The position numbers and the translations under genes are program-made. From contig NC_087069.1 of the NCBI RefSeq assembly GCF_963678635.1, positions 38,837,076 through 38,901,075 on the forward strand: 64,000 nucleotides of DNA, written 5' to 3'. The stretch comes from Symsagittifera roscoffensis (lineage: Eukaryota > Xenacoelomorpha > Acoela > Convolutidae). Below, piece by piece: positions 1 to 11,190 of the stretch. The notes beneath the pieces are model-generated. The model saw only the letters and a program-made list of their open reading frames with translations, was not told the origin of the DNA and searched no databases. Within the stretch, counting starts at the first letter, position 1. Each line of letters opens with the position of its first letter.

Positions 1-116
1 GGGGATATCTGTCAACTTGTTGTTGTTGTTGTTGTTACTACTCCCTGTCTGACTTCCTCTGGTCGAAGTTGATGGTTTGTTGATTTTCGTACTCGTCGCT
101 ACAGTCGTGGTTTTGC
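1..116 (-). CDS. Exon 16 of the large minus-strand gene (runs off the left edge)
   Basis: The open frame is rich in Lys, Thr and Ser and contains a run of six Asn encoded by a GTT/AAC trinucleotide repeat. It follows an AAG acceptor at 117-118. The exon begins with two bases that complete the codon left by exon 15, so the phase matches. The gene continues beyond position 1, so its C-terminus and stop codon are not in the window. No domain is recognised. Confidence 0.6.
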
Positions 117-406
117 CTTGATTTTTAAATTATAATTAAGAGATTTCATTATATAGTTGTTTAGCTTGAGCACTTTTTTGGCCGTGGACAAGATTGAAAG
201 CAATAAATTCAGTATGATGTACAAGTGTGGGCCATGTACCTTAATCGATAGTTAACACAAAACAGGTCTAACTAAAAATGGATACTAAAATTGAAGGCAA
301 ATAAGGATCAAATCACTAGAAAAAAAAACACTTCATCCCGAGTTCTTGTCTTATTTGTTGTTTCTTGGACAAAGACTTCATCCGTCATTTTCTGAATTAA
401 ATAGAT

Positions 407-851
407 CAGGGGCGGATTTAGGGGGGGGGGCGGGGGGGCGGACGCCCCCCCCCCCTCAGGGATTCGACCCCCTGCCAACCCAAAGGGTCCCCCCTTTGAT
501 ACTTTTTCAGAAATCCGTTTCTGGCCAACCGACCCTTAAATTTTTCTAAAGGCGCCTTCGGCGCCAATATATACTAGCTTGTAGGGGAGCGCGCGCCAAA
601 AAAAACGCGATTTTTTTGTCAAAATTTTTTCAAAAAGTGCCCAAAAACGGCTTTTTTGACTATTTTTTTTTTAATTTGCCTGCGGCGCAGAAAATTTGGC
701 CAAAATAGGGGCAAAACAGTGCTTTGGGAGAGCTCGAAAAATCAATTTGGTCGACCTAAAAAAATAAAAAAAAAAAAAAGGTCGTCAAAATTTTGGAAAA
801 TTTTTTGAAAATCCGCCCCCCCCCCTCGAGAAAATCCTAGATCCGCCCCTG
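407..851. mobile_element. hAT-like MITE, complete, 8-bp TSD
   Basis: The 445-bp element starts CAGGGGCGGATTTAGG and ends with the inverted form CTAGATCCGCCCCTG. It is flanked by a perfect 8-bp direct repeat, AAATAGAT (399-406 and 852-859). Terminal CAG and an 8-bp duplication are typical of the hAT superfamily. The inside is non-coding, with long G and C runs next to the ends and a GGCGCC-TTC-GGCGCC hairpin near 552. It is a non-autonomous element inside an intron. Confidence 0.85.
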
Positions 852-904
852 AAATAGATTACATACTTTGGTTGCGATAAAATACTTATAAAAAAGTATT
901 TTAT

Positions 905-1035
905 CGCAAAAAAAAATATTATTATCTAACTACATAAAAAAACTATTATGTATAACTACATAAAAAATTATTATGAATAACTACATTAAAAAAATTATTA
1001 TTTATCACTACAAAAAAAATTATTATCTATAACTA
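905..1035. repeat. AT-rich minisatellite, about 33-bp period
   Basis: About four imperfect units of the type AACTACATAAAAAAATTATT follow one another. The array ends at the exon 15 donor. Confidence 0.6.
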
Positions 1036-1036
1036 C

Positions 1037-1183
1037 CTGTACTTTTGACAGCTTTTAATCCTCGCCTGGATCCCGAACTCTGACTGGCCTTCGACTTCGT
1101 TCGACCAGCTTGACTCGCCGTCATTCTGTTTTTACTGGCTTGAGTTTGCTCTAAGAAACCTTGCGAGCGATTATCCATCGACA
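1037..1183 (-). CDS. Exon 15 of the large minus-strand gene
   Basis: A 147-nt open exon lies between the acceptor TTTTCAAAG and the donor ACAG|GTAGTT. The translation is basic and Ser/Gln-rich (for example SKASQSSGSRRG). It starts needing one carried base and ends leaving one, which fits exon 16. It is more GC-rich than its surroundings. Confidence 0.65.
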
Positions 1184-1468
1184 CTTTGAAAATATCACAA
1201 TCAGTTTAAAGTTAGTTTTCCTTGAATAAAAAACTTTACTTCTGGTTTTCTGAACCAGTTTTTTTTTCAAAAAAAATGATCGGAGCAAAATCATTTTGAC
1301 AATCATTTTGTTTTTCTATATCCCCAGTGCAAGTCCCTTGAGAAAGTAACAATGTCGCCCTCGCCCAAAATATTCGCAGCGTTTTTCTTACTTCTTGGTT
1401 TTACAGAAAAAAAAACTTCCCTGAAGTTTATTTGTTCCTAATCTGAACTGATTCGATCCCGCCTTTTC

Positions 1469-1636
1469 TGGAATTCTTCGTCGATTTTGATGCTCGGCTT
1501 TTCGCTTCGGCAGCCGAGGCCACCACCCGACTTGCTCTCGGGATAGCGCCCTCTGTGAACGAAGTGGCTGCTCCGTGACAGTCGAAAGTAGCTCCGAGTG
1601 CCAATCCGGAACCAGAACTGCATTTGCATTGCAAAT
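1469..1636 (-). CDS. Exon 14 of the large minus-strand gene (3' end uncertain)
   Basis: After the acceptor GAGCAG an open frame reads a Cys-containing, Ser/Gly/Ala-rich stretch and then a basic Ser/Lys-rich stretch, like exon 15. The next exon needs one carried base. The boundary that keeps this phase and the whole basic stretch is CCA|GAAAAG, a GA donor. A GT donor at GCAA|GTCGGG (exon end 1532) is also in phase but cuts off good coding sequence. A third site, TCA|GTTCAG (exon end 1449), is out of phase. Confidence 0.45.
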
Positions 1637-1942
1637 CTGCTCGCAGAAAACTTTCCAATTTTCAAATACCGTAAGCAGCTTTTGTACAAATTTTGAAAGG
1701 ATTTGCTCCATTTAAATGGGTTATCGTGTTCTTCAAAATCTTGAACGCACTTCGGCAACTATGCTAAATTCATTGTTTTTTTGGTAGTTTTTGGTTTCAA
1801 ATCAAAATCTTTGTTTTTAAAATTAGTTTAAATAGATTTCAAGCAAAACAGATGCATTGAAAAGTTTCATGAAAAAGAATAATTTTTAGTTTGAAACTGG
1901 AAATTATGCCTGAATTAGAGTAAGATGCACTCTTTGTATCTC

Positions 1943-2048
1943 CTGCTTGTAGGCTGTCTGACTCCGCTGGTTGGTTGTAGAAATCGAAGGACCGCTTGGA
2001 GTAGGAAGAAACTTGAGAGGAGCGGGAACCGAACTGGTCTCTTGAAGC
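1943..2048 (-). CDS. Exon 13 of the large minus-strand gene
   Basis: A clear acceptor (ATTATTTTCAG) opens a Ser/Gln/Tyr-rich frame in phase 0, matching exon 12. Two ends leave the required single base: GCAG|GAGATA (GA donor, exon end 1943) and AAGA|GTGCAT (GT donor, exon end 1931). The two differ by 12 nt, so the choice does not change the frame. Confidence 0.6.
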
Positions 2049-2240
2049 CTGAAAATAATTTCGATTATTGGCTTAAAAAAACTGAAAAAATACCGATGAA
2101 AAAGCCAAGTAGCTATTCAACTGCGAGGAGAATATAGCTTAACCCTGAAATAAAATGAGCCTTGAGTTCTTTAAATACTATTCTGTTTGTGCAAACAAAG
2201 CAAAAGAATTTAAATCAAGAAACTTTTTACATTATCATAC

Positions 2241-2333
2241 TCTGTTATAACGTGGTTGAACTGTAGTGCCGCCAACAGCACCGTGCTGCTCCAAATCCTC
2301 AACATCAATCTCACAACTACACTCGTCACACAC
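2241..2333 (-). CDS. Exon 12 of the large minus-strand gene
   Basis: A 93-nt exon (31 codons) lies between acceptor TTTCCAAG and donor AGA|GTATGA, phase 0 at both ends. It begins VCDECSCEIDVEDLEQHG, an acidic stretch with three cysteines. Together with exons 11 and 14 it forms a Cys-containing part of an otherwise Ser/Arg-rich protein. Confidence 0.7.
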
Positions 2334-2641
2334 CTTGGAAACATTAAAACAAAATGGAATTTAATATATGTAATTAAATTTTAAGATACCTGATTTTTAA
2401 ACTAATAACAGCTCTTGCTTTCAAAAAATTCAATAACTTGGAATAAGACAAAATTTTTCCAAAAAAAAAATCCAAATTTTTTAACAAATTAATGAAAAAG
2501 ATTGTCTCGAAAATGTCGAGAACGACAACGGCTCTTCATTGGAAACAAAATACCAAAATTCAACTCTACTGCGTTGAAAGTAAATTATTTATGACCACTG
2601 ACATCGATCGGTAAAAAATTTCTTGAAAATTGTTTCTGAAC

Positions 2642-2806
2642 CTGTTGCGACTCGAACATGGTGGTCGTCCCGCCTCCTCCAGGTACAATTGTGTTGTCGA
2701 AGCTGTTCTCCCCTTCGGAACAGTTGCACTCGGCGCCCTCATCCTCGCCACAGTCGTACTCGACGTCGTCGTAGTCGTAAAAGTGGGCCGAAGACATAGT
2801 TCGGGG
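2642..2806 (-). CDS. Exon 11 of the large minus-strand gene (acidic, Tyr/Asp-rich)
   Basis: A 165-nt exon (55 codons, phase 0 to 0) lies between acceptor ATTTTGTTTAG and donor CAACAG|GTTCAG. The translation is strongly acidic and aromatic (HFYDYDDVEYDCGEDEGAEC), then Gly/Thr-rich. GC content is far above the flanking introns. No family is recognised. Confidence 0.75.
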
Positions 2807-4875
2807 CTAAACAAAATTGTGCAAGTATAATCTTGAAAACTAGTGCAAATAAAATTCATTCGAGTAGTTTCGAGAGACAAAAATTTTTCAAGAAAGTGTC
2901 GTTTTTTTCTGCGTGGTGTGATAAAAGGATCTTAACGAAAAGTTGGAATTCAAGAAAATTCAACTCTCGAAAAATAATATGCAAATTGGGCTACAGTTGT
3001 AGAAAAATAATAAAAAAACATAAAAAGTGTTTTGACCTTTTGAAACTTTTAGTTTCCAAATGGCGCTAAAAAACTCGAAAAACATTTTTACTCGTGTGAA
3101 ATTAAGCTTTAACACCCTACAATGAGCTTAATTAAGCTATTGTAAGCATATTTTTTAGACTAAAACGTTCGAATATGAACTTACAATGTAACAAGACAGC
3201 TCGTATCAGGGCGAAGCCCTGAATGTTCCGACTGCCTTTTAAGTTTTATGGAGCAGTAATAACATTTAAAAAATAAATGAAAAAAAATGAAATTTTTTTT
3301 TCTAAAATTTGAATTTTTTTTTAATGAAAACCATCCCCCCAAGCCATATAAAGAACCAAAGAATAGATTTCGCTCCTTGTAACAAATCAATTATGGCAAA
3401 TAGGCTTCTTTCAACTAATTTGGAACGATTTCAAAGACGGATTAATTCTCCGCTTACGCGTTATAGTGCGAAATATATCGCGCGTTAATTGTCCCAAATT
3501 GGCCGAAATGGCAATTTTTAGACCCCCGTAACTTAAGGAAAAATTATTACAGGTAAAATATCTTTTCAAATTTGAGCTCAGATCCCCGTAACTTAACGAA
3601 AAATTATTACAGGTGAAATATCTTTTCAAATTTGAGCTCAAATATAAAAAAAATCCGCCAAAAATGGCTAGTTGAAAAGTCGAAATTTGTCTGCAGAAAA
3701 AAAACCCACCCGAGCACAAATATTCCGTTACTTTCGTATCGAAAGTCGGAACAAAAATTTAAACCTGTTTTTCTCGATACTGAGACATTTTTTTAGAGAT
3801 CTAAAAAAGTCGTTCAAATCACGACTGAAATGGCTTCAATATGATATATCACTCGACCCAATCCGATTATTACTTTTGATAAATGATTCTTGTGTAGAAA
3901 ACAAAAAAATAAAATAAATTAAACAACCGAATACACAATTACTCCGCGTTTTTAACGTGAACAGAGCAACAAGTCAGGTTTTTGCAACCGTTTACAGTGC
4001 TGATTTGAACTAACCGGACAAATTTATAAACCTTGCAATTTTCTGGAATATGTTGACTTTGATGAATACCAAACTGCTTAAATTTTAAAACAAAATTAAT
4101 ATGATGCAATCTCTTTTGCAGTATTCAGGCCCAAAATTTTACAGCAAAATTAGATCATTCTTAGCTTTTTAGTCAAATAAAAATTACAATAAAACAACTG
4201 AATCAATTTCGAACAAAACTATAGCAAAGTCAGCATCTCATGTAGCCCAGAAGTTATCAAGATACAATACACTATTTAAAAAGCTTTTAAACAAATTAAG
4301 TTTGTTTATAGTCGAAAATTGCCTTTTTTTACCAAATTAAACACAGTTTTTTTTTTATTTAAATACAGTTTGCAAATATTGTTCTTAATGTTTTGGAGAT
4401 TGAACTCTTCTCAAACTTTGTTGACCTATATAAGATTCTCACTTTGACATAGTTTTTATGAGTAATTGACCAAGCAGTTTTAGCATTATTTTTGGTTGAC
4501 TAAAAAAGATTAAAAAGAGATCGGTTTTGGAGTAAAATTTTGGACCCGAATTACGCATAACAGTTTGCTTCGTATTAATTTTGCTTAATTTTCAGCAAGT
4601 TTGGTCTACTTCGTTTTTTACCTAAAGTCAACACAATTTTAAAAAAGATCTTAAATTTCAATTTTTCAGGGTTTTCGTTCGGATAAGATAAATCAACTCT
4701 GTATTTAGCTTAGACTAAATTTGTTTGATGCTTTGCCTAAAATAAGTGATTTTGATTGGCGAGAATGTTAAATTGGTACATAAATTGTGTCATTTTTAAG
4801 CTGGTTATAAGTTTCTTCAAATCAAGAACAATCACGAGCTTAGTTTTCCATCTAAGAACAGAAAATGTTACATAC
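2807..4875 (-). other. Intron 10, contains an R1 repeat copy
   Basis: The intron is AT-rich with no further exon that fits the phase. It contains R1 repeat copy A (3190-3755). The rest (3756-4875) is unique AT-rich DNA with no visible feature. Confidence 0.5.
3190..3755 (+). repeat. R1 dispersed repeat, copy A
   Basis: The copy starts AACAAGACAGCTCGTATCAG and ends AAAGTCGGAACAA, like copies B, C and D. A hairpin (GGGCGAAGCCC) lies near the start and a second one (ACTTTCGTATCGAAAGT) near the end. A central palindromic stretch near 3465-3490 resembles CGCGAAATATATCGCGCG. This copy has an internal 60-bp tandem duplication (about 3522-3640). I see no ORF, target duplication or pol III promoter box. 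Confidence 0.8.
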
Positions 4876-5328
4876 TGGTTGATATTGGTTCATGTTCTGC
4901 ATGGATAGAGGCCTTCTAGAAGATTCCACAGACGACCTTGACCCAGCTCGAGACAAATTTTGGTTCCGAAAATTCTGCAAGTCGGGTACACTTCGGCTAT
5001 TCCGACGATCGACCGTGAACCGATGCGACGAATTTTGTCGTGAATTTGGATCGTACTGTGCTGTTGCGACTTGTGCGCTGTTCGTTCGGCTCACGAAGTT
5101 GAAATCCATCGGGTTTGTTGCCGGGGCTTCGTCTCGACGATCAGCGCTCGGAATATTTTCAAGGCTTCGCTGATATGTTCGTGAAACTCCGTTTGACTCC
5201 CGTTGCTGTTCGGAGTTTCGTTCAGTAGCCGATGACCGACGAAGCGGCGTTGTCGGTGGTCGGCTTTGTGAGTTTCCTCTGCGAGAGGGTCCAATATTTG
5301 AAAAAGCTTTTGTTGAGTAACTTTCGCT
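4876..5328 (-). CDS. Exon 10 of the large minus-strand gene (largest internal exon)
   Basis: A 453-nt exon (151 codons, phase 0 to 0) lies between acceptor AATTGTTTAG and donor CCA|GTATGT. The translation is rich in Ser, Arg, Asn and Gln with many R-S-x-S and S-R-R patterns, and includes SVPDLQN and SLENIPS. It looks like an intrinsically disordered, probably phosphorylated scaffold region. Two overlapping open frames exist here. Only this one joins the neighbouring exons in phase. Confidence 0.8.
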
Positions 5329-5899
5329 CTAAACAATTGTTATCTAAACACTTGACACTCGACATTAAAATTTAGATCTCCAACTAGGTTCAAAACTGTT
5401 ATGCCAAGGGTGAACAAGGCGATGTTCATGGGGAACGATGAATTTTCAAAAAAGTATATTTAAATAAAAATGCCTTTTTTTTACTGCCATAGATATCACA
5501 AAACAGAATAAAGACCTTATGGTTTTACTAATTTCCTGCTCCATCAAAAAGACTTCGCCATTTTGAGCTTTTTGGAATGTTTTGTTCAAAATATTACTAT
5601 TATGGCGCTCTTCAGCCCTCAAAGGTAGTATCGATTGGTTCACATGGGCTGGCGGTTCAAAAATGAATGTAGTAAAAAAGTCTCGAGGTAGAGGGGCACA
5701 TACATTAAAGCACCTTAATGCAATTTATATCCTAGCTAATTTTTCTCAAAGACGTGACAAGTTAATCACAATTAATATTGCGTCAATTGAATTGGATGTA
5801 AGCATAGTTTTTTTTCTAGAATGATGATAGAAGAAGAAAACCAAAAAATGTTTGGGTTTGGGAAAGTTTGTTTTCAAAAAGCGTAGTTAAGTTTCTTAC
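5329..5899 (-). other. Intron 9
   Basis: The intron is unique AT-rich sequence. I see no repeat or exon in it. Confidence 0.4.
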
Positions 5900-5972
5900 A
5901 CTGTGCATGAGAACAGGTACCATGTCGTTGGCTCCAAATGTCGAGTCGTAGTAATAAAGATCAGTCTCATAA
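5900..5972 (-). CDS. Exon 9 of the large minus-strand gene
   Basis: A 73-nt exon lies between a strong acceptor (GTTTTTTTTTAG) and donor AGT|GTAAGA. It reads an aromatic and acidic stretch (YETDLYYYDSTFGANDM), the most motif-like part of the protein and the best query for a homology search. It takes two bases from exon 8 and ends in phase 0 for exon 10. Confidence 0.7.
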
Positions 5973-7145
5973 CTAAAAAAAAACAGCTAGCGTTAATCAA
6001 AATGATTCTGATGTAGAGACTTTGTGAGCAAAAGTTCTATAGTTTAAAACGCGATGAAAGTTTTTACAAAAAGAAGTCTCTATGGAACTTTTTGGGAGTT
6101 ACGCTTACTTTTTCTTTCGAATAATTTATAATGCGACTTGAAGTTTTGATTCTTTTTCCTTTCTCTTTCGTATTAAGGGAAACCCAAAAAATTCCGACTG
6201 CCCTTCAAAATCTGAATTCAAAATCTGAAATTGGCTTACCGCCGATATAACTCAAAAAATTTATATGATTGATTTGCAAATTGTCGTCACTTTTCAAATT
6301 CAAAACCAAATTCATACATTTCTCTTCTAGGATTGCGTGTTATGGACGAAATATTTGGCCTCAAATTAATATTATTCTCCTGAATTAATTTGCTTGCCAC
6401 TTTAAGTTTTTTGTATTACCGGATCCCATCGGAGGCTCAGCCAATTCACAGATGAAAAACAAAATATTAGACTTTTTGGCAATTTGCAAGCTCTATGGCA
6501 AAAAATTTGCGACAAGATTGTGTTGGGGGGCTTGGTAAATAGCCCATCTACTGTGTGATAGCAGATTTCAATTTTTTGTCGTGCCGAACTTGAAAAAGGT
6601 GATGAACATGGTATGTTTTAGTTTTTTCTTTTTTCTTTTATTTTTGTTTTTTATGCAAAATCAAGTACCACCAACAAGCTTGGGAAAGTGGCGCGCGAGT
6701 GATATATCAGTGTCGAGAAAAATTGGTTTGAAAATTTTTGATTTTTGATCTAATTTCGAGCAATTAAGATGAGCGAGCAGGCCCAAAATAGCTAATGTAT
6801 GCCTAATTCAAGCCGTGAAAAGTTTTTTTAAATAAATTGATTGCTGAAGTTTGTTTGCGCCATTTTTGGAATAAAAATTTTCAAATTTTTTTCTTTGAAA
6901 ATGCCCGCACTCAATAAAAAGAAAAAATAGTAGATAATAATAAATTTTTATGGTCAGTCTCCTTAAAGTTTAAAAAGAGTTGATTATAAAAGACTAAAAT
7001 GGATTATAAACCTATTATTTTTCAAAACAAAAAGAATCATTATAATCGAATATAATCAATAATCGACCATTTTTTTGATTTTTTTTCTCAAAATTTATTG
7101 AATTCTACCCTATTATGAGGACTAGAATCCATTATTATTCAACTA

Positions 7146-7276
7146 ACGTCATCGCTTCTTTTCGTTTTATTTTTTGTTTTGTTTTGGGTGATTTTCAGCT
7201 GGTTATTCAACAAACTTCATCGCTTCCTTTCGTTTTATTTTTGTTTTTTTTTGTGTGTGTGTGCTTTTCAGTTGGT
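7146..7276. repeat. Two-copy tandem repeat, about 65 bp
   Basis: CATCGCTTCYTTTCGTTTTA followed by T-rich sequence and TTTTCAGYTGGTTA occurs twice in a row. Confidence 0.6.
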
Positions 7277-8571
7277 TACCGAACTAAACGAAACTGTAAC
7301 TTTGTACTTTAAGCTTAAACTCAAATTAAAAATGATTTTTCATGCAGAATAGCTAAACTATAATCCATTATAATTCATTTTTTTGTGATATAATGTTTTG
7401 GACGAAAAAGGACTATAACCTATTTTTATAGATTATTAGAGATCATAAAAGATTTTGGAAAAATTATAATCACTCATAGTTGATTACAACTTTTTAAAGG
7501 TCAATTTTTTTTCCACGATTTTTTTAATTTTTTGTTCAACGATTTTCTTTGTTTGTCTAATCCTTGTTCTTCAAAAAATATGTTATCCAAATTGTTTTTT
7601 TTATTGTCGAATTTGGTTGAGTTCTAGAAAAAAAAAACTTTTTTGTGCTTCTCAATACCATAGACGGAACGTTTTTTACTACTTGCACAGTAACCAGTTA
7701 TCCTTGTTTGTTTTTTCCTTTGTGGATTACTCAGTTTTAGCAAAAAACTGACAAGTTTCGTATGGTGATAATGATCAGGTTATGCATCAAAATGGAAGAT
7801 CTCTGTAATTATCCACGTTTGGCGCCTGTTAACAATTTGCTATTCCCATAATGAACTAAAGTAACATATAAGCATAACACAAAACGATGGGATATTTAAA
7901 GAAATTCAAATTGGATTATTGAAAACATTTGAAAGCAATGGAATTATGAATCACAGCATACATGGTGCAAATTACAGTTTACATGGGATCATTTTAATTT
8001 ATCATGGAAAAAAATCAAATCGGAATAATTAGTTTCTTCTTAATTTTTAGTCCAAAAAATTAGTTGACAGTAATGTTGCAAATAAATATCAGGTCCATAG
8101 ATATCTCGCTACGTGAAAAATTTTCAAATTGTTCCGAACGTTTTCGTAGCTTTAAGAAAAATTAATTGAAGCAAAAACTGTCATGTTATGCTGATAATAA
8201 TATATGAATATGAATGATTGGAGATAACTTTTTGCTGTGTTGTTTACTGCCACCTGTTTTTATATTACAAAGGTAAATTACATTCAATTATAATCAAAAA
8301 GACTTATTATTTAAGCGTCCTCGCATCTGAGAAAAACGAAAAAAGAATTCATTATATTGGATTTTTGTGGTCTAAAGTTTTATCAAAATCATTGATTTCC
8401 ATGTTTCCCCTAGGCAAAAAAATGGAATAACACATCGATTAAGTTGGATGTATTTTTTATCAAACCTAATATAAATTATATTCTTTTCAAAATCAATTAA
8501 AATAAAATGGAATTTTCTTCCACTAGTTTTTTGTTGCGCGTCAAGCAAAATTTTGCAAAAAGTATTGCATT

Positions 8572-8944
8572 GAGGGCCGGACTTAGGGGGGGGGGGGGGG
8601 GGAGGGGGCCTCCTTTGAACTATTTTGAGATATCCAATTTTGGCTGACTGACCCTAAAATGTTTCTAAATGTGCCTTCGGCGCCAATATATATTATTTTT
8701 AAGGTGGTAGCGCGCGCCGAAAAAACGCAAGTTTTTGAACAAAAATCTTCCAAAAAGTTCCTAAAAACGCCTTTTTGGCCTGTTTTTTTAAATTTTGCCA
8801 GAAATTTTAGCCAAAACGGTCTTTTTAGTGCTTTGGAAGAGCTCGGAAAACCTATTTAAACGACCTAAAAAAAGTTCAACAAAATTTAATTTTTTTTTTG
8901 AAAATCAGCCCTCATCCCTCGAGAAAATCCTAGATCCGCCTCTG
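8572..8944. mobile_element. hAT-like MITE, complete, 8-bp TSD
   Basis: It has the same family ends as the 407-851 element: a mutated left end GAGGGCCGGACTTAGG and right end CCTAGATCCGCCTCTG. It is flanked by the perfect 8-bp repeat ATTGCATT (8564-8571 and 8945-8952). The inside shares the block CCTTCGGCGCCAATATAT with that element. It is non-coding. Confidence 0.85.
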
Positions 8945-9317
8945 ATTGCATTTATCCCTTTGCCCTTTGCCTCTTACCCCCTCCTCCACCACAACCATAT
9001 CTCTTCCCCCTCCTCCCGGTTGTTTTTCTTGACTCGTCCCTCTCCCCCCAAACGAGAGCTGTAGTGGATTATGTTTAATTTACAAACGTTTTAAGCTTGC
9101 GTTTTGTTCCTCTCATCGAATCACGTACAAAAAATAATACTACTTGAGAAAAAAAAAACTTTCTTTTTTTCTAAGTGTTTTGTACTGTGTTCGGAACTTT
9201 CTGTGCTACTTTCAAAGCAACGAGCTTTTCTTTTTTAGTTAAGAATTTTTAAGCTGCAAGGAGTAAGTGTTTCACCCAATTAAAAGTATGAAGTGATTCG
9301 CTGTGAAGCAACATCAC

Positions 9318-9431
9318 CTGGACTCAAGTGGGGGGAGTCCCCTGTTGTCGCGACTGTTGAGACTCCTCGTCTGAGACAGAGTAGTCGCCGCTCTTTTATC
9401 TGTCAAGTCGTCCTTGTCGCCAGAACGACTG
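9318..9431 (-). CDS. Exon 8 of the large minus-strand gene
   Basis: A 114-nt exon lies between acceptor TATTTTCCAG and donor CCAG|GTGATG. The translation is Ser/Arg/Asp/Thr-rich (SRSGDKDDLTDKRAATTLSQ). It takes two bases from exon 7 and leaves two for exon 9. Its GC content stands out from the flanking introns. Confidence 0.75.
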
Positions 9432-9947
9432 CTGGAAAATACACAGAAAAAAAAACTAAGTCATAAGTTATGAGATAGAAATTTAAATAATTTAAAAACT
9501 TCAGTATTATAGTCTGATTTCAAATAGTTCCAGGGAACCATATCATTGTTAATTTTTCGGTTCTCCAAAAAACGCCGAAAATTAGAAGAAAAACAATTGA
9601 AGACGTTTTAACTTTTTAAAAAATTGGGTTTTCAGCAAAGTTCAAACCACAAATTTTCTTCAACAAAAATAAGTCAATCGGCATTGGTTTAAGATTTAAA
9701 GCATTTTCGTCAGTAAATAGGTTCGGTTAATTTTGAATGAGAAGCTTCCATCAAACTGTTGAAAACATCCTTTTCAATAAAAGAATCCGAGCTTATCAAC
9801 TTGCTTCTTATTTCAGAAAGCAATTTTCTACTAATTTAATAAAAATAAATACCGTGTAAAAAAACCTATTTTTATATTGAAAAAAAAATCATAAAATACC
9901 AGTTAAATTGTTCAAGTTTGTGAATAACAACTTGAACATCAGCCTAC
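9432..9947 (-). other. Intron 7
   Basis: The intron is unique AT-rich sequence with no feature seen. Confidence 0.4.
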
Positions 9948-10091
9948 CTGTACATGTTCTGTTGTGAAAATGAAGGACTGTTTCCAGAATAGCTTGAGGA
10001 TGCATCCTCTGTGGTGGTCAGATTGGTCCGAGTGGTCGGAAGGGAAGGCCCAGAGGGCATGGTCTTACCCCAGTCACTGGGGTGCACAGTC
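9948..10091 (-). CDS. Exon 7 of the large minus-strand gene
   Basis: A 144-nt exon lies between acceptor TTGCTTATTTAG and donor TACAG|GTAGGC. The translation is Ser/Thr/Pro-rich. It takes two bases from exon 6 and leaves two for exon 8. Confidence 0.75.
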
Positions 10092-10526
10092 CTAAATAAG
10101 CAATAATTAACAAAGTTTAAAATTTATTTAATGAATTTCCTTCTGACAATTTAATATGTTTTCTGGAAGATCACAAAATGGTTTCTACTTATTGACTCAG
10201 TGAGTTCTAAAGTTTAATATGAGTTCAACGGAACGAACAAAGTACAAACATAAAAACGTTGTTTTTTTCCAATAATTGCTCAACACAACTATTGTTTTTA
10301 TTTTCGTTAATGTTTTCATAACATGATTGCAAAATTAGAAGTTTTTCATTAGCGAAATAAGTTTTTTTCGAGCTCAAAACCAAAACAAAAGAAAAACAAC
10401 GAATGTGACTCGTTTCTCCCGGATGTAATTGTTTTCAAGTCTTTTTACCACAATTGGGTTGCAAATTGTACCACAAAACATAAGCACCGACAAAAGATAA
10501 GCACCCCCCCGCCCACTGCAACTCAC
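10092..10526 (-). other. Intron 6
   Basis: The intron is unique AT-rich sequence with a C-rich patch close to exon 6. No feature is seen. Confidence 0.4.
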
Positions 10527-10752
10527 TTCATCTCCTCCTCCTTGCCCCTCTTGTCCAACTGCGTGACATGTATCTTGATCACACTTCCCAGCCCCATCCC
10601 TTCCTCTTCCTCCTCCTCATTCTCATCCAGCCTGCCTCCCCCCTCCCTCTCCTGCTGGTTGTTCTTTCCCCCCTCGGCTGCTTCCTCCTTGGGGTTCAGT
10701 TGCATTTTGCTGTTCATGGACACTAGGGTTGACTGAATTTCACGACCAGCAC
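10527..10752 (-). CDS. Exon 6 of the large minus-strand gene (Glu-rich)
   Basis: A 226-nt exon lies between acceptor GCGGTGTGCAG and the strong donor GAA|GTGAGT. It encodes a Glu/Lys/Gly-rich region with a run of six Glu after Asp-Glu-Asn. It takes one base from exon 5 and leaves two for exon 7. The CT-rich plus strand here is the reverse of Glu and Lys codons, not a polypyrimidine signal. Confidence 0.75.
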
Positions 10753-10864
10753 CTGCACACCGCAAAAAATGGATAAATTCGTCATCGAGGTTTAAATAAA
10801 AAACATTACTTCTCTTTATGCATTAATACGTATTCACACGAGAGAACATTAAATGACAATGCTG

Positions 10865-11190
10865 CCTCCCGGGTCGAGGTACTCGACTTATGCTTCGACT
10901 TTGACAGTCGAGCAGGTGCAGTTTTGCGACTGAAACTCCCCGGTCGAGAAGCAATTTAAAGTCGAGCACGAAGTCCAAACTTACCCAATTTTGGCCGAGA
11001 AAGTCGAAACATATCTATGCGGGGTCGAACTTATAAAATTTTCAAAAATGTAGACCGAGACAGTCGAGAAAGTCAAAACATATCAAATTTTGGTCGCGAA
11101 AGTCGAAACATATCTAAACTGATTCAAACAAAGTCGGAAACTTTTTTTCGTTGGGTCGAGAAAGTTGAAACATAAACCGAGCACCTCAAC
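10865..11190. repeat. Degenerate tandem array of GTCGAGAAAGTCGAAACATA
   Basis: About eight imperfect units of roughly 35 bp each contain GTCG-R-GAAAGTCGAAACATA, often after AATTTTGG. A similar array is at 29311-29570, so this is a dispersed family and not a single local expansion. Confidence 0.65.

Larger units (their letters stand above)
117..1036 (-). other. Intron 15, mostly repeats
   Basis: This intron holds a complete hAT-like MITE (407-851) and a short tandem array (905-1035). A TTAATTAAAAAT-rich stretch and A runs make up the rest. I see no further exon in it. Confidence 0.5.
5973..9317 (-). other. Intron 8
   Basis: This 3.3-kb AT-rich intron carries a hAT-like MITE (8572-8944) and a two-copy direct repeat of about 65 bp (7146-7276) containing CATCGCTTCCTTTCGTTTTA. 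Many copies of GATTATAA/TTATAATC lie between 6930 and 7500. No exon fits the codon phase. Confidence 0.45.

Noticed and set aside
453-475. TTCGACCCC-like sequence resembling a tRNA B box
   Set aside because: It lies within the end of a MITE and no cloverleaf can be drawn around it.
905-1035. CRISPR-like spaced repeat
   Set aside because: It is a simple AT-rich minisatellite without unique spacers, in a eukaryotic intron.
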